Assembly (NCBI GenBank): GCA_030682495.1
Contig: JAUXOC010000063.1
Location: forward strand, 1-43,048
DNA length: 43,048 nucleotides
Direction: 5' to 3'
From: Alphaproteobacteria bacterium
Lineage (GTDB): Bacteria > Pseudomonadota > Alphaproteobacteria > Micavibrionales > UBA2020
In this document: positions 25,838 through 34,509 of the stretch, in pieces
Numbering within the stretch: position 1 is the stretch's first letter
How the letters are laid out: each line of letters opens with the position of its first letter
Translations under genes and position numbers: made by a program
The notes under the pieces: model-generated
The model's database searches: none
Told to the model about the DNA's origin: nothing
Seen by the model: the letters and a program-made list of their open reading frames with translations, nothing else

Positions 25838-26958
25838 TGTCTCCGGCAGCCGGAAAAAACAGCCTCAAGGCGCGCATGCGCGAAACCGTCGCCGGTTTTT
25901 GTCATGAGCTTTTGCACGGCAAAGACGCGGTGCGCCGCGATCAGGCGATGAGCCTTCTGTACGAAACACCGGAAGGCAAGGCGCTTTTGGATATCGCGGC
26001 CGAACATGGCGTCCCTATCCGCTTTATGCGTGCGGGCAAAGTTGGCGCGCTCGGCTCCCTCTCCAAAGATCCCGATGATGCGACGGTCGGTATTTCCGTT
26101 GCCAATACGGGCAATGTGCCGCAGATGGTGCTGACGCTCTATCACGAATTGCGCCACCTGCAGCAGCAGGACGAACAGGGCGATATCCGCAAGGGCGTTT
26201 TCCAGACGCTGAAAAACCCGCGCCGCTCGCACATGCTGTCGCTGATGCAGGAAGCCGATGCCTTTACCAGCGAAGCGATGTTTGCGCTGAACCGCAATGC
26301 GGCGGGCGACAAGAAATATCTGGACAGCATGCTGTCGCGCGGTGACGACGTGGCACGCGTGTCGGCACGTTATATTAAAAAAGCGCCGGTGTCTTACGAG
26401 CAAGACCGCGATGCTTTCCGGCGCGGGCTGTTCACCAATATCATGCTCGAAGGCCTCGCCGGATATTCGGCTTCTTACTTCATCGGTTATGCCGCCGTGT
26501 TCCGCAAGGCGGCCACCAGGCAGGAATTTGCGGATTTTGTCGAAAATCTCGGTGAACTGCGCAAACCCGACAGACAGGGGCCGCTGATATCGCCCTATGG
26601 CGAGAGCTATATGGCCCAAACAGCCATGACCGCCCTCCCCACGATCTTTTTCAAAGCGCTACCGCATCCGGAACAGGAAGCGCTCAGGCTGATTGACAAA
26701 ACCGTCCGCGCCCTGCCGCAAATGACCGAAGAACAATACCAAAAAACCCGCGAAGCGGCGACGGATGCGCTACTGGCGATTTACCGCACAGACCCCGAAG
26801 ATCTCGCCTATAGCTTCGAAGGCATCACCGCGCGCGAAATCGTCACCGAAGTCGCCACCGCCCAAACCCCCAACCTGCGCACCGCCTTCGCCAAAGTCGC
26901 CACGCGCAAATTGCAGCCTGTGCGCAGCATCGCTGTGCGCGCACCCGTGCCCAGATAG
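25834..26958 (+). CDS. HExxH putative metallopeptidase, second of pair
   Basis: Uncharacterised 374-residue protein, coupled to the previous gene through ATGA. It has the same site plan: YHELRHLQQQD with His104, Glu105 and His108, then MQEADAFTSEAMFAL with Glu140 32 residues on. Otherwise it shares little obvious sequence with its neighbour, so they may be distant paralogues or two members of one complex. A helical N-terminus (HELLHGKDAVRRDQAM), strands before the site (GISVANTG) and a helical C-terminal half with EQYQKTREAATDALL are visible. No signal peptide is seen. Its 3' end is convergent with the acyl-CoA dehydrogenase gene, 18 bases away. Substrate and role are unknown. Confidence 0.75.
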   Translation: MMSPAAGKNSLKARMRETVAGFCHELLHGKDAVRRDQAMSLLYETPEGKALLDIAAEHGVPIRFMRAGKVGALGSLSKDPDDATVGISVANTGNVPQMVLTLYHELRHLQQQDEQGDIRKGVFQTLKNPRRSHMLSLMQEADAFTSEAMFALNRNAAGDKKYLDSMLSRGDDVARVSARYIKKAPVSYEQDRDAFRRGLFTNIMLEGLAGYSASYFIGYAAVFRKAATRQEFADFVENLGELRKPDRQGPLISPYGESYMAQTAMTALPTIFFKALPHPEQEALRLIDKTVRALPQMTEEQYQKTREAATDALLAIYRTDPEDLAYSFEGITAREIVTEVATAQTPNLRTAFAKVATRKLQPVRSIAVRAPVPR

Positions 26959-26976
26959 AGCGAGTCTCTTGAAAGC

Positions 26977-28218
26977 CTAGGCCGTTTCTTTAAACAGTTC
27001 GCGGCCGATCAGCATGCGGCGGATTTCGGATGTGCCTGCGCCGATTTCATAGAGCTTTGCATCGCGCAGCAGGCGGCCGGTCGGGTAATCATTGATATAG
27101 CCGTTGCCGCCGAGGCACTGGATGGCCTCCAGCGCCATCCATGTCGCTTTTTCGGCGGCGTACAAAATCGCACCGGCTGCGTCTTTGCGGGTGACTTCTT
27201 TGCGGTCGCAGGCCTTGCCCACGGCATAGACATAGGCGCGGGCAGTATTCAGCGCGACATACATATCGGCGATCTTGCCCTGCATCAGCTGAAATTCGCC
27301 GATGCTCTGGCCGAATTGTTTGCGTTCGTGCACATAAGGCAGAACAATATCCATACAGGCCTGCATAATGCCGATAGGCCCCGCCGCCAGCACGGCGCGT
27401 TCGTAATCAAGCCCGCTCATCAAGACGTTCACACCCTTGCCGATCGTGCCCAGCACGTTTTCCTCAGGCACTTCGCAATCTTCAAAAACCAGCTCGCAGG
27501 TGTTTGACCCGCGCATGCCAAGCTTGTCGAGTTTCTGCGCCGTCGAAAAACCCTTGAAGGTGTTTTCGATGATAAAGGCTGTCATGCCTTTGGCGCCGGC
27601 GGCAGGGTCGGTCTTGGCATAGACGACCAGAGTGTCGGCATCGGGGCCGTTGGTGATCCACATCTTGTTGCCGTTCAGGATATAGCGGTCGCCTTTTTTC
27701 TCGGCGCGCAGTTTCATCGATACAACATCCGATCCCGCGCCCGGCTCGCTCATGGCGAGCGCGCCGATGGTGCGTCCGGCGCAAAGATCGGGCAGGTATT
27801 TCTTTTTCTGTGCTTCCGACCCGTTCAGGCGGATTTGATTCACGCAGAGGTTTGAAAACGCGCCATACGAAAGCCCGATGGAGGCAGAAGCGCGGGAGAT
27901 TTCTTCCATCGCAATAATATGTTCGCAATAGCCAAGGCCGGAGCCGCCGTATTCCTCTTCGACCGTGATGCCGAGCAGTCCCAGCTTGCCGAACTCAACC
28001 CAAAGGCCATTGGGGAATTCGTTGCTGCGGTCGACGGCGGCGGCGATGGGCGCGATATTGTCCTGTGAAAAAGCGCGCACGGTTTCGCGGATCATATCGG
28101 CGTTCTCGCCCATGTCAAATTTCAGCGACGGGTAATCCAGCGCCTTGGGCACATAGCTTTCGACATGCAGTTGATCGGCGGTATGGGCGTCTTTCTGGGT
28201 CATGGACTGTGCTTTCAT
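26977..28218 (-). CDS. ivd: Isovaleryl-CoA dehydrogenase
   Basis: FAD-dependent acyl-CoA dehydrogenase, third step of leucine breakdown, passing electrons to ETF. The 413 residues show [10 protein letters not shown] and [11 protein letters not shown] typical of the flavin domain, [22 protein letters not shown] in parts [10 protein letters not shown] and VPEENVLG, and the C-terminal [20 protein letters not shown]. The putative catalytic base is Glu273 in [14 protein letters not shown], the position that isovaleryl-CoA dehydrogenases use, rather than the later glutamate used by medium-chain enzymes. GGAGG precedes the ATG. No other leucine-degradation gene is next to it, so the name rests on the catalytic position and overall similarity. 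Confidence 0.9.
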   Translation of the reverse strand: MKAQSMTQKDAHTADQLHVESYVPKALDYPSLKFDMGENADMIRETVRAFSQDNIAPIAAAVDRSNEFPNGLWVEFGKLGLLGITVEEEYGGSGLGYCEHIIAMEEISRASASIGLSYGAFSNLCVNQIRLNGSEAQKKKYLPDLCAGRTIGALAMSEPGAGSDVVSMKLRAEKKGDRYILNGNKMWITNGPDADTLVVYAKTDPAAGAKGMTAFIIENTFKGFSTAQKLDKLGMRGSNTCELVFEDCEVPEENVLGTIGKGVNVLMSGLDYERAVLAAGPIGIMQACMDIVLPYVHERKQFGQSIGEFQLMQGKIADMYVALNTARAYVYAVGKACDRKEVTRKDAAGAILYAAEKATWMALEAIQCLGGNGYINDYPTGRLLRDAKLYEIGAGTSEIRRMLIGRELFKETA

Positions 28219-28304
28219 CGGTTGCGGCCTCCGTTTTAAACGAAGACAAGCATAACCAAAACAAGGCCGTTTGGCGACAGGCAGGAAATATTATGAAAGC
28301 GTGC

Positions 28305-28835
28305 CTAATGCGGGCGGCGCAGGTCTTTGGAAATCTTGCAGCAGGTGATGGTAATGCTGCGCGGGAAACCTTCGGTAATCATGCGGATTTCGGCGCTCAG
28401 CTGCGCCCGATGTGCGGTGCGGACGGCGGCTTCTGCGGCGCCCGGTATCGGCACGATATGGGCGGCAATGCTGGCATAGCCCAACTGGCAGGCCAGATCG
28501 TGCGGGTTCTGCCCCTGATGGTTGCAGATATCGGGGTTGGCGCCGGTGTTCAGCAGCACATCGATGCAATCTTCGGCACACCAGCTGACAGCGACATGCA
28601 AGGCCGTCCAGCCGCTGTCGTCGCGCGCGTTGACAATATCGGGCAAAATTTCCGCATGCTGCGCCAGCGTTCTTTGCAGGGCTTCTGCATCGCCTTCACC
28701 GCAGGCCTGCAGCACTTCGTCGCAGGCGGCAGCCAGACGGCTTTTGCGCAGGCCACCAGCGCCGTATCCGGCCTTGGGGGCGCGGGCGGGTTTTCGGGCG
28801 AACGAATCGCTGGCGGATTGGCGAAGGGGCGGCAT
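28305..28835 (-). CDS. Ankyrin-repeat protein
   Basis: Small protein of 176 residues with ankyrin repeats, which usually bind other proteins. The clearest repeat is DSGWTALHVAVSWCAEDCIDVLLNTGANPDI, given here as DSGWTALHVAVSW and VLLNTGANPD, followed by a partial one (NHQGQNPHDLACQLGYASIA). A weaker helical pair precedes it (VLQACGEGDAEALQRTL). The N-terminus is basic and probably disordered (RKPARAPKAGYG), and there is no signal peptide. The start has no clear ribosome-binding site. It lies between ivd and mgtE on the same strand, 104 bases from mgtE; whether they are cotranscribed is unclear. Partner unknown. Confidence 0.82.
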   Translation of the reverse strand: MPPLRQSASDSFARKPARAPKAGYGAGGLRKSRLAAACDEVLQACGEGDAEALQRTLAQHAEILPDIVNARDDSGWTALHVAVSWCAEDCIDVLLNTGANPDICNHQGQNPHDLACQLGYASIAAHIVPIPGAAEAAVRTAHRAQLSAEIRMITEGFPRSITITCCKISKDLRRPH

Positions 28836-28939
28836 ATTCAGGGCTTTCGTAAAAACCCCTATAGCCTAACAGCAGGCCGGATTATGTCCAGAAAATTTTG
28901 CGCAGTGCCGCAAAAGAGGCTGTCCCGCAGGCAGATTCT

Positions 28940-30355
28940 CTATAGCAGAAAAACCGTGGCGAGGCCGAGGAAGGCGAAGAATCCGATCACGTCGGTCATC
29001 ATCGTCAGAAAAATACCGGCGGCGGGGGCGGGGTCGATGTTCAAACGCGTCAGCGTGATCGGCACAAAGGCGCCAAAAAATCCGGCGACCAGCAGGTTGA
29101 TGACCAGCGCGGTTGCAATGACCGCACCCAAAAGTGGGCTTGAAAACCACCACCACACAACAGCGCCGAGCAAGAGGGCAAAAAAGACACCGTTTAAAAT
29201 GCCGACCAGCGTTTCTTTGCCGATGACGCGCCAGGCGTTGGCGGCGGAAAGCTCTTTGGTGGCGAGCGCGCGCACGGCGACGGTCAAAGTCTGTGTGCCT
29301 GCGTTACCGCCCATCGATGCGACAATCGGCATCAGAACCGCCAGCGCGACAATTTTTTCAATCGAGGCTTCAAACAGGCTGATAACGCTGACGGCGATAA
29401 AGGCGGTGACAAGGTTGACCAGCAGCCATGTCGAGCGCGAGCGTGCGGTTGCAAAGGTAGAGCTGTAAATATCTGAATCGGTAACACCACCCATGCTCAG
29501 CAGATCTTCTTCCGCCTCCGCATCGATAACGTCGACGATGTCATCAACAGTGATAACGCCGATCAACCGCCCGACGTCATCAACGACAGGTGCGGACAAA
29601 AGGTCTTTGCGCCGAAAAATCTGCGCCACTTGTTCCTGATCCATCGTGACAGGAACTTTGACGCGGTTTTCATCGACAATCGATTCCATTTTCAGGTTGC
29701 GCTGCGTGCAAAGCACATCGCTAAGCGTGACAGAGCCGATATATTTGTGCATCGGATCGACGATGAAAATATCGTAGAACTTGTCCGGCAGCGATTCAGA
29801 TGCCGCGCGCAGGTAATCGGAGGTCTTGCCGACCGTCCAGAACTGCGGGATGGCGACAAATTCGCGCTGCATCAGACGACCAGCGGATTCTTCGGGGAAG
29901 TTCAGTCCTTCTTCGACCACCGCGCGCACTTTGCGCGACAGATGGCGCATAATTTCGCTGCGGCGCGTCTCGTCCAGCTCGTCGATCAGGTGAATGGCAT
30001 CGTCCGATTCCAGTTCCCCCACAATGGCGGCGATGTGCGGCCCCGACATATTGCTGAACAGGTCGTTGAGAATTTCATAGCTGAGGTAGGAAAAAGATTC
30101 CGGTGCCAGATCGTCTTCAAGGATATCGACAAGCCGGTGACGCAGCGGGCCGACCTTGGTCAAAAGCTCCGCGGCGTCAGGTGCGCTGAGCGCGGTGCAT
30201 TTTTCGCGGATGCCACTGGCGGCGTCTTCTTCAAGCAACAGGACGATTTCGCGGATAAACTCATCCGACAGGCCAAGCTGTTGCTCCGCCGCGATCTCGG
30301 CGGGGGCGGCATCAACGGTGTCGTCCGTTGTCAGCTCGGCATCTTTATCATCCAT
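28940..30355 (-). CDS. mgtE: Magnesium transporter MgtE
   Basis: Mg2+ channel gated by internal magnesium. The 471 residues follow the family plan: an N-terminal helical MgtE domain with superhelical repeats (about 35-145, including HIAAIVGELESDDAIHLIDE in part), two CBS domains (about 150-275, with DDVGRLIGVITVDDIVDVID in part), a plug helix, and five membrane helices from about 300 to the end. The pore region has MPIVASMGGNAGTQTL, a highly conserved motif of the ion path. Length is standard. It begins 20 bases after the maeB stop on the same strand, so the two are likely cotranscribed. Confidence 0.96.
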   Translation of the reverse strand: MDDKDAELTTDDTVDAAPAEIAAEQQLGLSDEFIREIVLLLEEDAASGIREKCTALSAPDAAELLTKVGPLRHRLVDILEDDLAPESFSYLSYEILNDLFSNMSGPHIAAIVGELESDDAIHLIDELDETRRSEIMRHLSRKVRAVVEEGLNFPEESAGRLMQREFVAIPQFWTVGKTSDYLRAASESLPDKFYDIFIVDPMHKYIGSVTLSDVLCTQRNLKMESIVDENRVKVPVTMDQEQVAQIFRRKDLLSAPVVDDVGRLIGVITVDDIVDVIDAEAEEDLLSMGGVTDSDIYSSTFATARSRSTWLLVNLVTAFIAVSVISLFEASIEKIVALAVLMPIVASMGGNAGTQTLTVAVRALATKELSAANAWRVIGKETLVGILNGVFFALLLGAVVWWWFSSPLLGAVIATALVINLLVAGFFGAFVPITLTRLNIDPAPAAGIFLTMMTDVIGFFAFLGLATVFLL

Positions 30356-30375
30356 TGTCCCGCTTTCCGGTTGCC

Positions 30376-32808
30376 TCAGGCACGTTTACGGCCGGCAGGT
30401 TTCGCCGCCTTTGCGGCTTTGCCAGCGGTGGTTTTTCCCTTCGCGGGTTTTGCGGATTTGGCTGTCTTGGCCGGTGTCTTTTTACCGGCGGGTTTCGGCA
30501 AGACGCGCTGCGGCGGATTCTTTTCTTTCTCCAGCAACTGCGCGCAGACAGAGGCATAAGCCGCCGCGTTGACAATGCCGCGCGAGGTGACGGACGGCAC
30601 CATGATATGCACCGGACGTGCCGCACCCAGCAGAAGCGGGCCAACGGTAATGCCATCACCCAGCGCACGCATGATATGAAAGGTGATATTGGCGGCATCA
30701 ATGTTCGGCATCACCAGCAGGTTCGCTTCCCCCTTCAGGCGGGAATTGGGGAACATCATCTGGCGCACGTCTTCCGACAGGGCGGCGGCGGCGGTCATTT
30801 CGCCTTCGACTTCCAGGTCGGGCGCACGGTCGCGGATCATCTCGACGGCGCGGCGCATCTTGATGGTGCTCTCGCGGTCGATGCTGCCGAAATCGGAATG
30901 CGACAACAGGGCGATTTTCGGCTCCACGCCAAAACGGCGAACCTCATGGGCAGCCATGATCGTCATGTCGCAGATTTGCTCTGCTGTCGGGTTCGGGTTC
31001 ACATAGGCATCGCAGATAAAATACGTGCCCTTGGCCAGAATCATCACGTTCATGGCGGCATAGGTTTCAATGTCGCAGGCATGGCCGATAATGTCGGTGA
31101 CGTATTTAAAATGGCGGTCGTAACGGCCGATGGTGCCGCAAATCAGCGCATCGGCATCGTCTTTATAAACCATCAGCGCGGCAATAACCGAATTGCGCGT
31201 CCGCACCGCCTGTTTGGCGATGGCGGGGGTGACGCCTTTGCGCTCCATCAGCGTGTGGTATGTCTGCCAGTAATCGGTATAGCGGTTGTCGCCTTCGGGG
31301 TTGACGAGATCGAAATCGATGCCTTTTTTCATGCGCAGACCCATGCGCTTGATGCGCGTCATGATGACTTCTTCGCGGCCGATCAAAATCGGGCGGGCGA
31401 TTTCATCGTCAATGATGGTCTGGGCGGCGTGCAGGACACGGGTTTCCTCGCCCTCGGCAAAGGCGATGCGTTTCGGATCGCCTGCGGCGCGGTCGAAAAT
31501 CGGGCGCATCAGCTGGCCGGATTTGAAGACGTATTTTTCAAGGCTGGCACGATACGCGTCAAAATCCTTGATCGGGCGCGTGGCGACGCCGGAATCCATC
31601 GCCGCCTTGGCGACGGCGGGCGGCAGCTCGAGAATAAGGCGCGTATCGAAAGGCTTCGGTATCAGATAATCCGCGCCAAAGCTCATCGGGTCTTCGCCGT
31701 ATACGGCGGCCATTTCGGCGCTGGTCTCTGCCATCGTCAGGCGCGCCAAGGCATGGACGCAGGCCAGTTTCATTTCTTCGTTGATCGTGGTCGCGCCGAC
31801 ATCCAGCGCGCCGCGGAACATAAAGGGGAAGCAAAGGACGTTATTGACCTGGTTCGGATAATCGCTGCGGCCGGTGCAGATAATCGCGTTAGGCTTCGCT
31901 GCGCGTGCTTCTTCGGGCATGATTTCAGGTGTCGGGTTGGCCAGCGCCATAATCAGCGGCGCATCCGCCATGGTTTTGACCATGTCGCCTTTGAGAACGC
32001 CGGGGCCGGACAGACCGAGGAACACGTTCGCGCCCTTGATCGCATCGGCCAGCGTGCGCGCCTTGGTGTTCTGCGCGAATTGTTCTTTTTCCGGATCCAT
32101 ACTTTCGTTGCGGCCCTTATACACAACACCGGCACGGTCGGTCAGCGTGATGTTCGATTTGGGCAGACCCAGCGCGACAAGCAGGTTGACGCAGGCCATC
32201 GCCGATGCACCCGCGCCCGAAGTCACAAGCTTGACGTCTTTCATCTTGCGACCGGAAAATTTCATCCAGTTGGTGAAGGCGGCGCCGACGATAATCGCTG
32301 TGCCATGCTGGTCGTCGTGGAACACGGGAATGTTCATGCGCTCTTTCAGGCGGCGTTCAATTTCGAAACATTCGGGTGCTTTGATATCTTCAAGGTTGAT
32401 GCCGCCAAAGCTGGGCTCCAGCGCGGCGACGATATCGACGATTTTGTCGATATTTTTTTCGTCAAGCTCCAGATCGATCGCATCGATACCGGCGAATTTT
32501 TTGAACAGAACGGCCTTGCCTTCCATCACGGGCTTCGCGGCCAAGGGGCCGATGTCGCCCAGACCCAGAACGGCGGTACCGTTGGTGATGACAGCGACAA
32601 GGTTGCCGCGCGCGGTGTACAGCGACGCCGTGCTCGGGTCTGCTGCAATCTCTTCGCAGGGTGCGGCCACGCCAGGAGAATAGGCAAGCGCGAGGTCGCG
32701 CTGTGTGCCAAGCGCCTTGGTCGGTGTGATGGCAATTTTGCCCGGCCCGCCCGGGCTTTTGTGATATTCAAGCGCCGCCTGATAGAGTGCGTCTTTTTTC
32801 AGTGCCAT
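30376..32808 (-). CDS. maeB: NADP-dependent malic enzyme with phosphotransacetylase-like domain and basic tail
   Basis: Converts malate to pyruvate and CO2 with NADPH. The 810 residues have the malic enzyme N-terminal domain (YSPGVAAPC), a Rossmann domain ([16 protein letters not shown]), and a C-terminal phosphotransacetylase-like domain (about 430-755) that in known MaeB proteins is regulatory. After it comes an unusual tail of about 51 residues with 14 Lys and 3 Arg, rich in Ala and Pro ([13 protein letters not shown]), resembling histone H1-like tails. Ordinary MaeB is about 760 residues and stops before this. The ATG at 32808 is chosen over an in-frame extension to 32910 because the product then starts [13 protein letters not shown], as expected. 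GGGAG lies 12 bases upstream. mgtE follows. Confidence 0.94.
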   Translation of the reverse strand: MALKKDALYQAALEYHKSPGGPGKIAITPTKALGTQRDLALAYSPGVAAPCEEIAADPSTASLYTARGNLVAVITNGTAVLGLGDIGPLAAKPVMEGKAVLFKKFAGIDAIDLELDEKNIDKIVDIVAALEPSFGGINLEDIKAPECFEIERRLKERMNIPVFHDDQHGTAIIVGAAFTNWMKFSGRKMKDVKLVTSGAGASAMACVNLLVALGLPKSNITLTDRAGVVYKGRNESMDPEKEQFAQNTKARTLADAIKGANVFLGLSGPGVLKGDMVKTMADAPLIMALANPTPEIMPEEARAAKPNAIICTGRSDYPNQVNNVLCFPFMFRGALDVGATTINEEMKLACVHALARLTMAETSAEMAAVYGEDPMSFGADYLIPKPFDTRLILELPPAVAKAAMDSGVATRPIKDFDAYRASLEKYVFKSGQLMRPIFDRAAGDPKRIAFAEGEETRVLHAAQTIIDDEIARPILIGREEVIMTRIKRMGLRMKKGIDFDLVNPEGDNRYTDYWQTYHTLMERKGVTPAIAKQAVRTRNSVIAALMVYKDDADALICGTIGRYDRHFKYVTDIIGHACDIETYAAMNVMILAKGTYFICDAYVNPNPTAEQICDMTIMAAHEVRRFGVEPKIALLSHSDFGSIDRESTIKMRRAVEMIRDRAPDLEVEGEMTAAAALSEDVRQMMFPNSRLKGEANLLVMPNIDAANITFHIMRALGDGITVGPLLLGAARPVHIMVPSVTSRGIVNAAAYASVCAQLLEKEKNPPQRVLPKPAGKKTPAKTAKSAKPAKGKTTAGKAAKAAKPAGRKRA

Positions 32809-32926
32809 GTGCAAAAAACTCCCGATGAAGGGCGCGTCTGCAAAGCGCGAAAACGCTGTCGCCGCCCGTGCGCGAAGACTAGCATGAAACCCGTAAGTTT
32901 TGAAAATCAAAAGGAAAAAGAGAGAA

Positions 32927-33011
32927 TGGTGCGGTCAAGAAGACTCGAACTTCCACGGGTTGCCCCACAACGACCTCAACGTTGCGCGTCTACCAATTCC
33001 GCCATGACCGC
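32927..33011 (-). tRNA. tRNA-Leu (anticodon GAG)
   Basis: An 85-base cloverleaf including the encoded CCA. On the minus strand the acceptor is GCGGTCA paired with TGACCGC, then discriminator A and CCA. The D arm has TGGCGGAATTGGTAGACGC, the anticodon stem CAACG / CGTTG encloses TTGAGGT, giving GAG, which reads CUC and CUU. A long variable arm (class II) and the TTCGAGTC T loop fit tRNA-Leu. It lies 118 bases upstream of maeB on the same strand, followed by a U-rich stretch. Confidence 0.96.
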
Positions 33012-33045
33012 ACAAAAGGTAGGGCAGTAATTAAACTGCCGTATG

Positions 33046-33074
33046 GAAATATCAGATCGCATCCGGAGTCGCAA
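33046..33074 (-). promoter_or_regulatory. Candidate promoter of tRNA-Leu
   Basis: On the minus strand, TTGCGA, 17 bases and TATTTC, about 35 bases upstream of the mature tRNA end. A small stem (GGCAGT / ACTGCC at 33023-33040) lies in the 5' leader. Both hexamers are moderate matches. Confidence 0.4.
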
Positions 33075-33090
33075 GGAGATTCGCGGGGGC

Positions 33091-33108
33091 TTATATTACA
33101 TAATATAA
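33091..33108. promoter_or_regulatory. AT-rich palindrome upstream of the ZIP transporter, possible metal-regulator operator
   Basis: TTATATTA, CA, TAATATAA is a perfect 8-bp inverted repeat. It is enclosed by GGGGCT (33086-33091) and AGCCCC (33113-33118), so the whole can also form a hairpin followed by TGTTTT. Just downstream lies a promoter-like pair (TTTACT at 33122 and TAGACT at 33144, 16 bases apart) leading to the ZIP gene. The AT-rich dyad resembles operators of Fur/Zur-type repressors, but no regulator gene is nearby. Confidence 0.45.
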
Positions 33109-33192
33109 AAAGAGCCCCTGTTTTACTCGCGCCGTCTTTGCGCTAGACTTCTGGTGCGGCGATTCTCGACCGCTAGAAAGCAGACTTCTCTC

Positions 33193-33999
33193 ATGGACAT
33201 CACAACAACGCAGCTTCTTGTCGCCTTTGGCGCGACGGCCGCCGCCGGTCTCGCGACCGCGCTCGGCAGCTTTCTCGTTTTCGCCTCCAAAGCTCCCAGC
33301 CCTCGTATGCTTGCCTTCGGCCTTGCCTTTGCAGGCGGCGCGATGGTTTTTGTGTCACTGTCGGAGATTCTCAACAAATCCGTATCGTCCTTCACCACGG
33401 CCTATGGCGACAAGGTGGGATTTACCTACGGCACACTTGCTTTTCTGGCAGGGGTTTTGCTGATTGCGGTGATCGACCGGCTGGTGCCGAACCCGCACGA
33501 AACGCTGGAGGCGGATAACCCGCACTTCAAAGAACAAAACCGTGCCTATGTCCGGCGCGTCGGGCTGATGACGGCGGTTGCCATTACCGCGCATAACTTC
33601 CCCGAAGGTCTCGCAACGTTTTTTGCGATGCTGGATGATCCCGTTGTCGGTGTACCGCTTGCTCTCGCCATCGCCATTCACAATATTCCTGAGGGCATTG
33701 CGATTGCCGTTCCGGTTTATTATGCGACGGGCAGTAAGAAATACGCTTTTATGGCCAGCTTGCTGTCGGGCCTTGCCGAGCCTGTCGGCGCGGCGATCGG
33801 CTATCTGCTGCTTGCCCCGTATCTGTCCGATGCTGTCTTCGGCGCGGTCTTTGGCGTGATTGCGGGGGTGATGGTCTTCCTCGCCCTGGACGAACTGTTA
33901 CCTGCGGCGAAACGCTATGCCAAGGGACACGAAACGGTCTATGGCCTTGTCAGCGGTATGGCCGTGCTAGCGGTCAGCCTCGTCCTGTTTAAATGGTAG
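33193..33999 (+). CDS. zupT: ZIP family metal transporter (ZupT-like)
   Basis: Inner-membrane importer of zinc and other divalent metals. The 268 residues have about eight membrane segments. The two signature helices are TAHNFPEGLATF (His134, Glu138) and IHNIPEGIAIAVP (His163, Glu167), with SGLAEPVGA (Glu196) in the next helix, as in ZupT. The cytoplasmic loop between helices 3 and 4 is short and has few His residues. The ATG at 33193 gives the normal N-terminus (MDITTTQLL), although no strong ribosome-binding site is visible. It is divergent from tRNA-Leu, with the AT-rich palindrome at 33091 between them. Confidence 0.93.
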   Translation: MDITTTQLLVAFGATAAAGLATALGSFLVFASKAPSPRMLAFGLAFAGGAMVFVSLSEILNKSVSSFTTAYGDKVGFTYGTLAFLAGVLLIAVIDRLVPNPHETLEADNPHFKEQNRAYVRRVGLMTAVAITAHNFPEGLATFFAMLDDPVVGVPLALAIAIHNIPEGIAIAVPVYYATGSKKYAFMASLLSGLAEPVGAAIGYLLLAPYLSDAVFGAVFGVIAGVMVFLALDELLPAAKRYAKGHETVYGLVSGMAVLAVSLVLFKW

Positions 34000-34003
34000 C
34001 GGC

Positions 34004-34448
34004 CTAGCGCGCGGGCGTACGGTAACTCGCGCGTGCAATACCATCGTTGGCAGAACATCCGCGGTCGTGCGTTATTGATTCGACATTATCGTCGGCCAGA
34101 ATTTTTTCGAACTTGTCTTTGTGCATGTTGAAACACACATTGGCTTCGGCGAAACGCGCAAGGCGTTCTTCGGTCGGTGTCAGCGGACCGTTGGTGCTTT
34201 TGGTATAAGACGCGCCGCCGGTGTTTTCAGTGACGGTCAGTGTGTCGGCTTTAAAATCAAAAACGACGGTATGGCGGCTGTCGGTCATTTTATGGCTGAG
34301 CCCGTCCGTTTCGAAAACTGAAGGTAGACGGAAAGATGTCTGCAGCAGGGTCCGTTTTGGCGGCACCCGCCGCCCCCGGATCGCCACAACCGGCAACGGT
34401 GATAAAAGCGGTCAGCAAAGCGGCCTTCGCCGCAGCGAATCTGGACAT
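34004..34448 (-). pseudogene. Lipoprotein gene split by a frameshift
   Basis: Two overlapping frames look like one broken gene. From the ATG at 34448, behind GGGGGAAAT, a 52-codon frame encodes a clear lipoprotein signal (MSRFAAAKAALLTAF then ITVAGCGDP) but stops at 34292-34290. The next frame, open to the TAG at 34004, encodes a coherent domain with no start signal of its own: HTVVFDFKADTLTVTEN and ARFAEANVCFNMHKDKF, with two Cys. Skipping one base joins them. Candidate slip sites are a five-G run (34373-34377) and a four-A run (34355-34358), read on the minus strand. It may be a sequencing error, a recent pseudogene or, less likely, programmed. The domain family is not recognised. Confidence 0.6.
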
Positions 34449-34509
34449 ATTTCCCCCATCCACGTATTCAAACGTAGAGTTATGTTACCAGATGCAGGTT
34501 AACTTTCGC

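Noticed and set aside
30328-33030. A 900-codon plus-strand open frame opposite maeB and the tRNA
   Set aside because: It runs through a tRNA gene and the antisense of a clear malic enzyme; no domain is recognisable. It is a compositional artefact.
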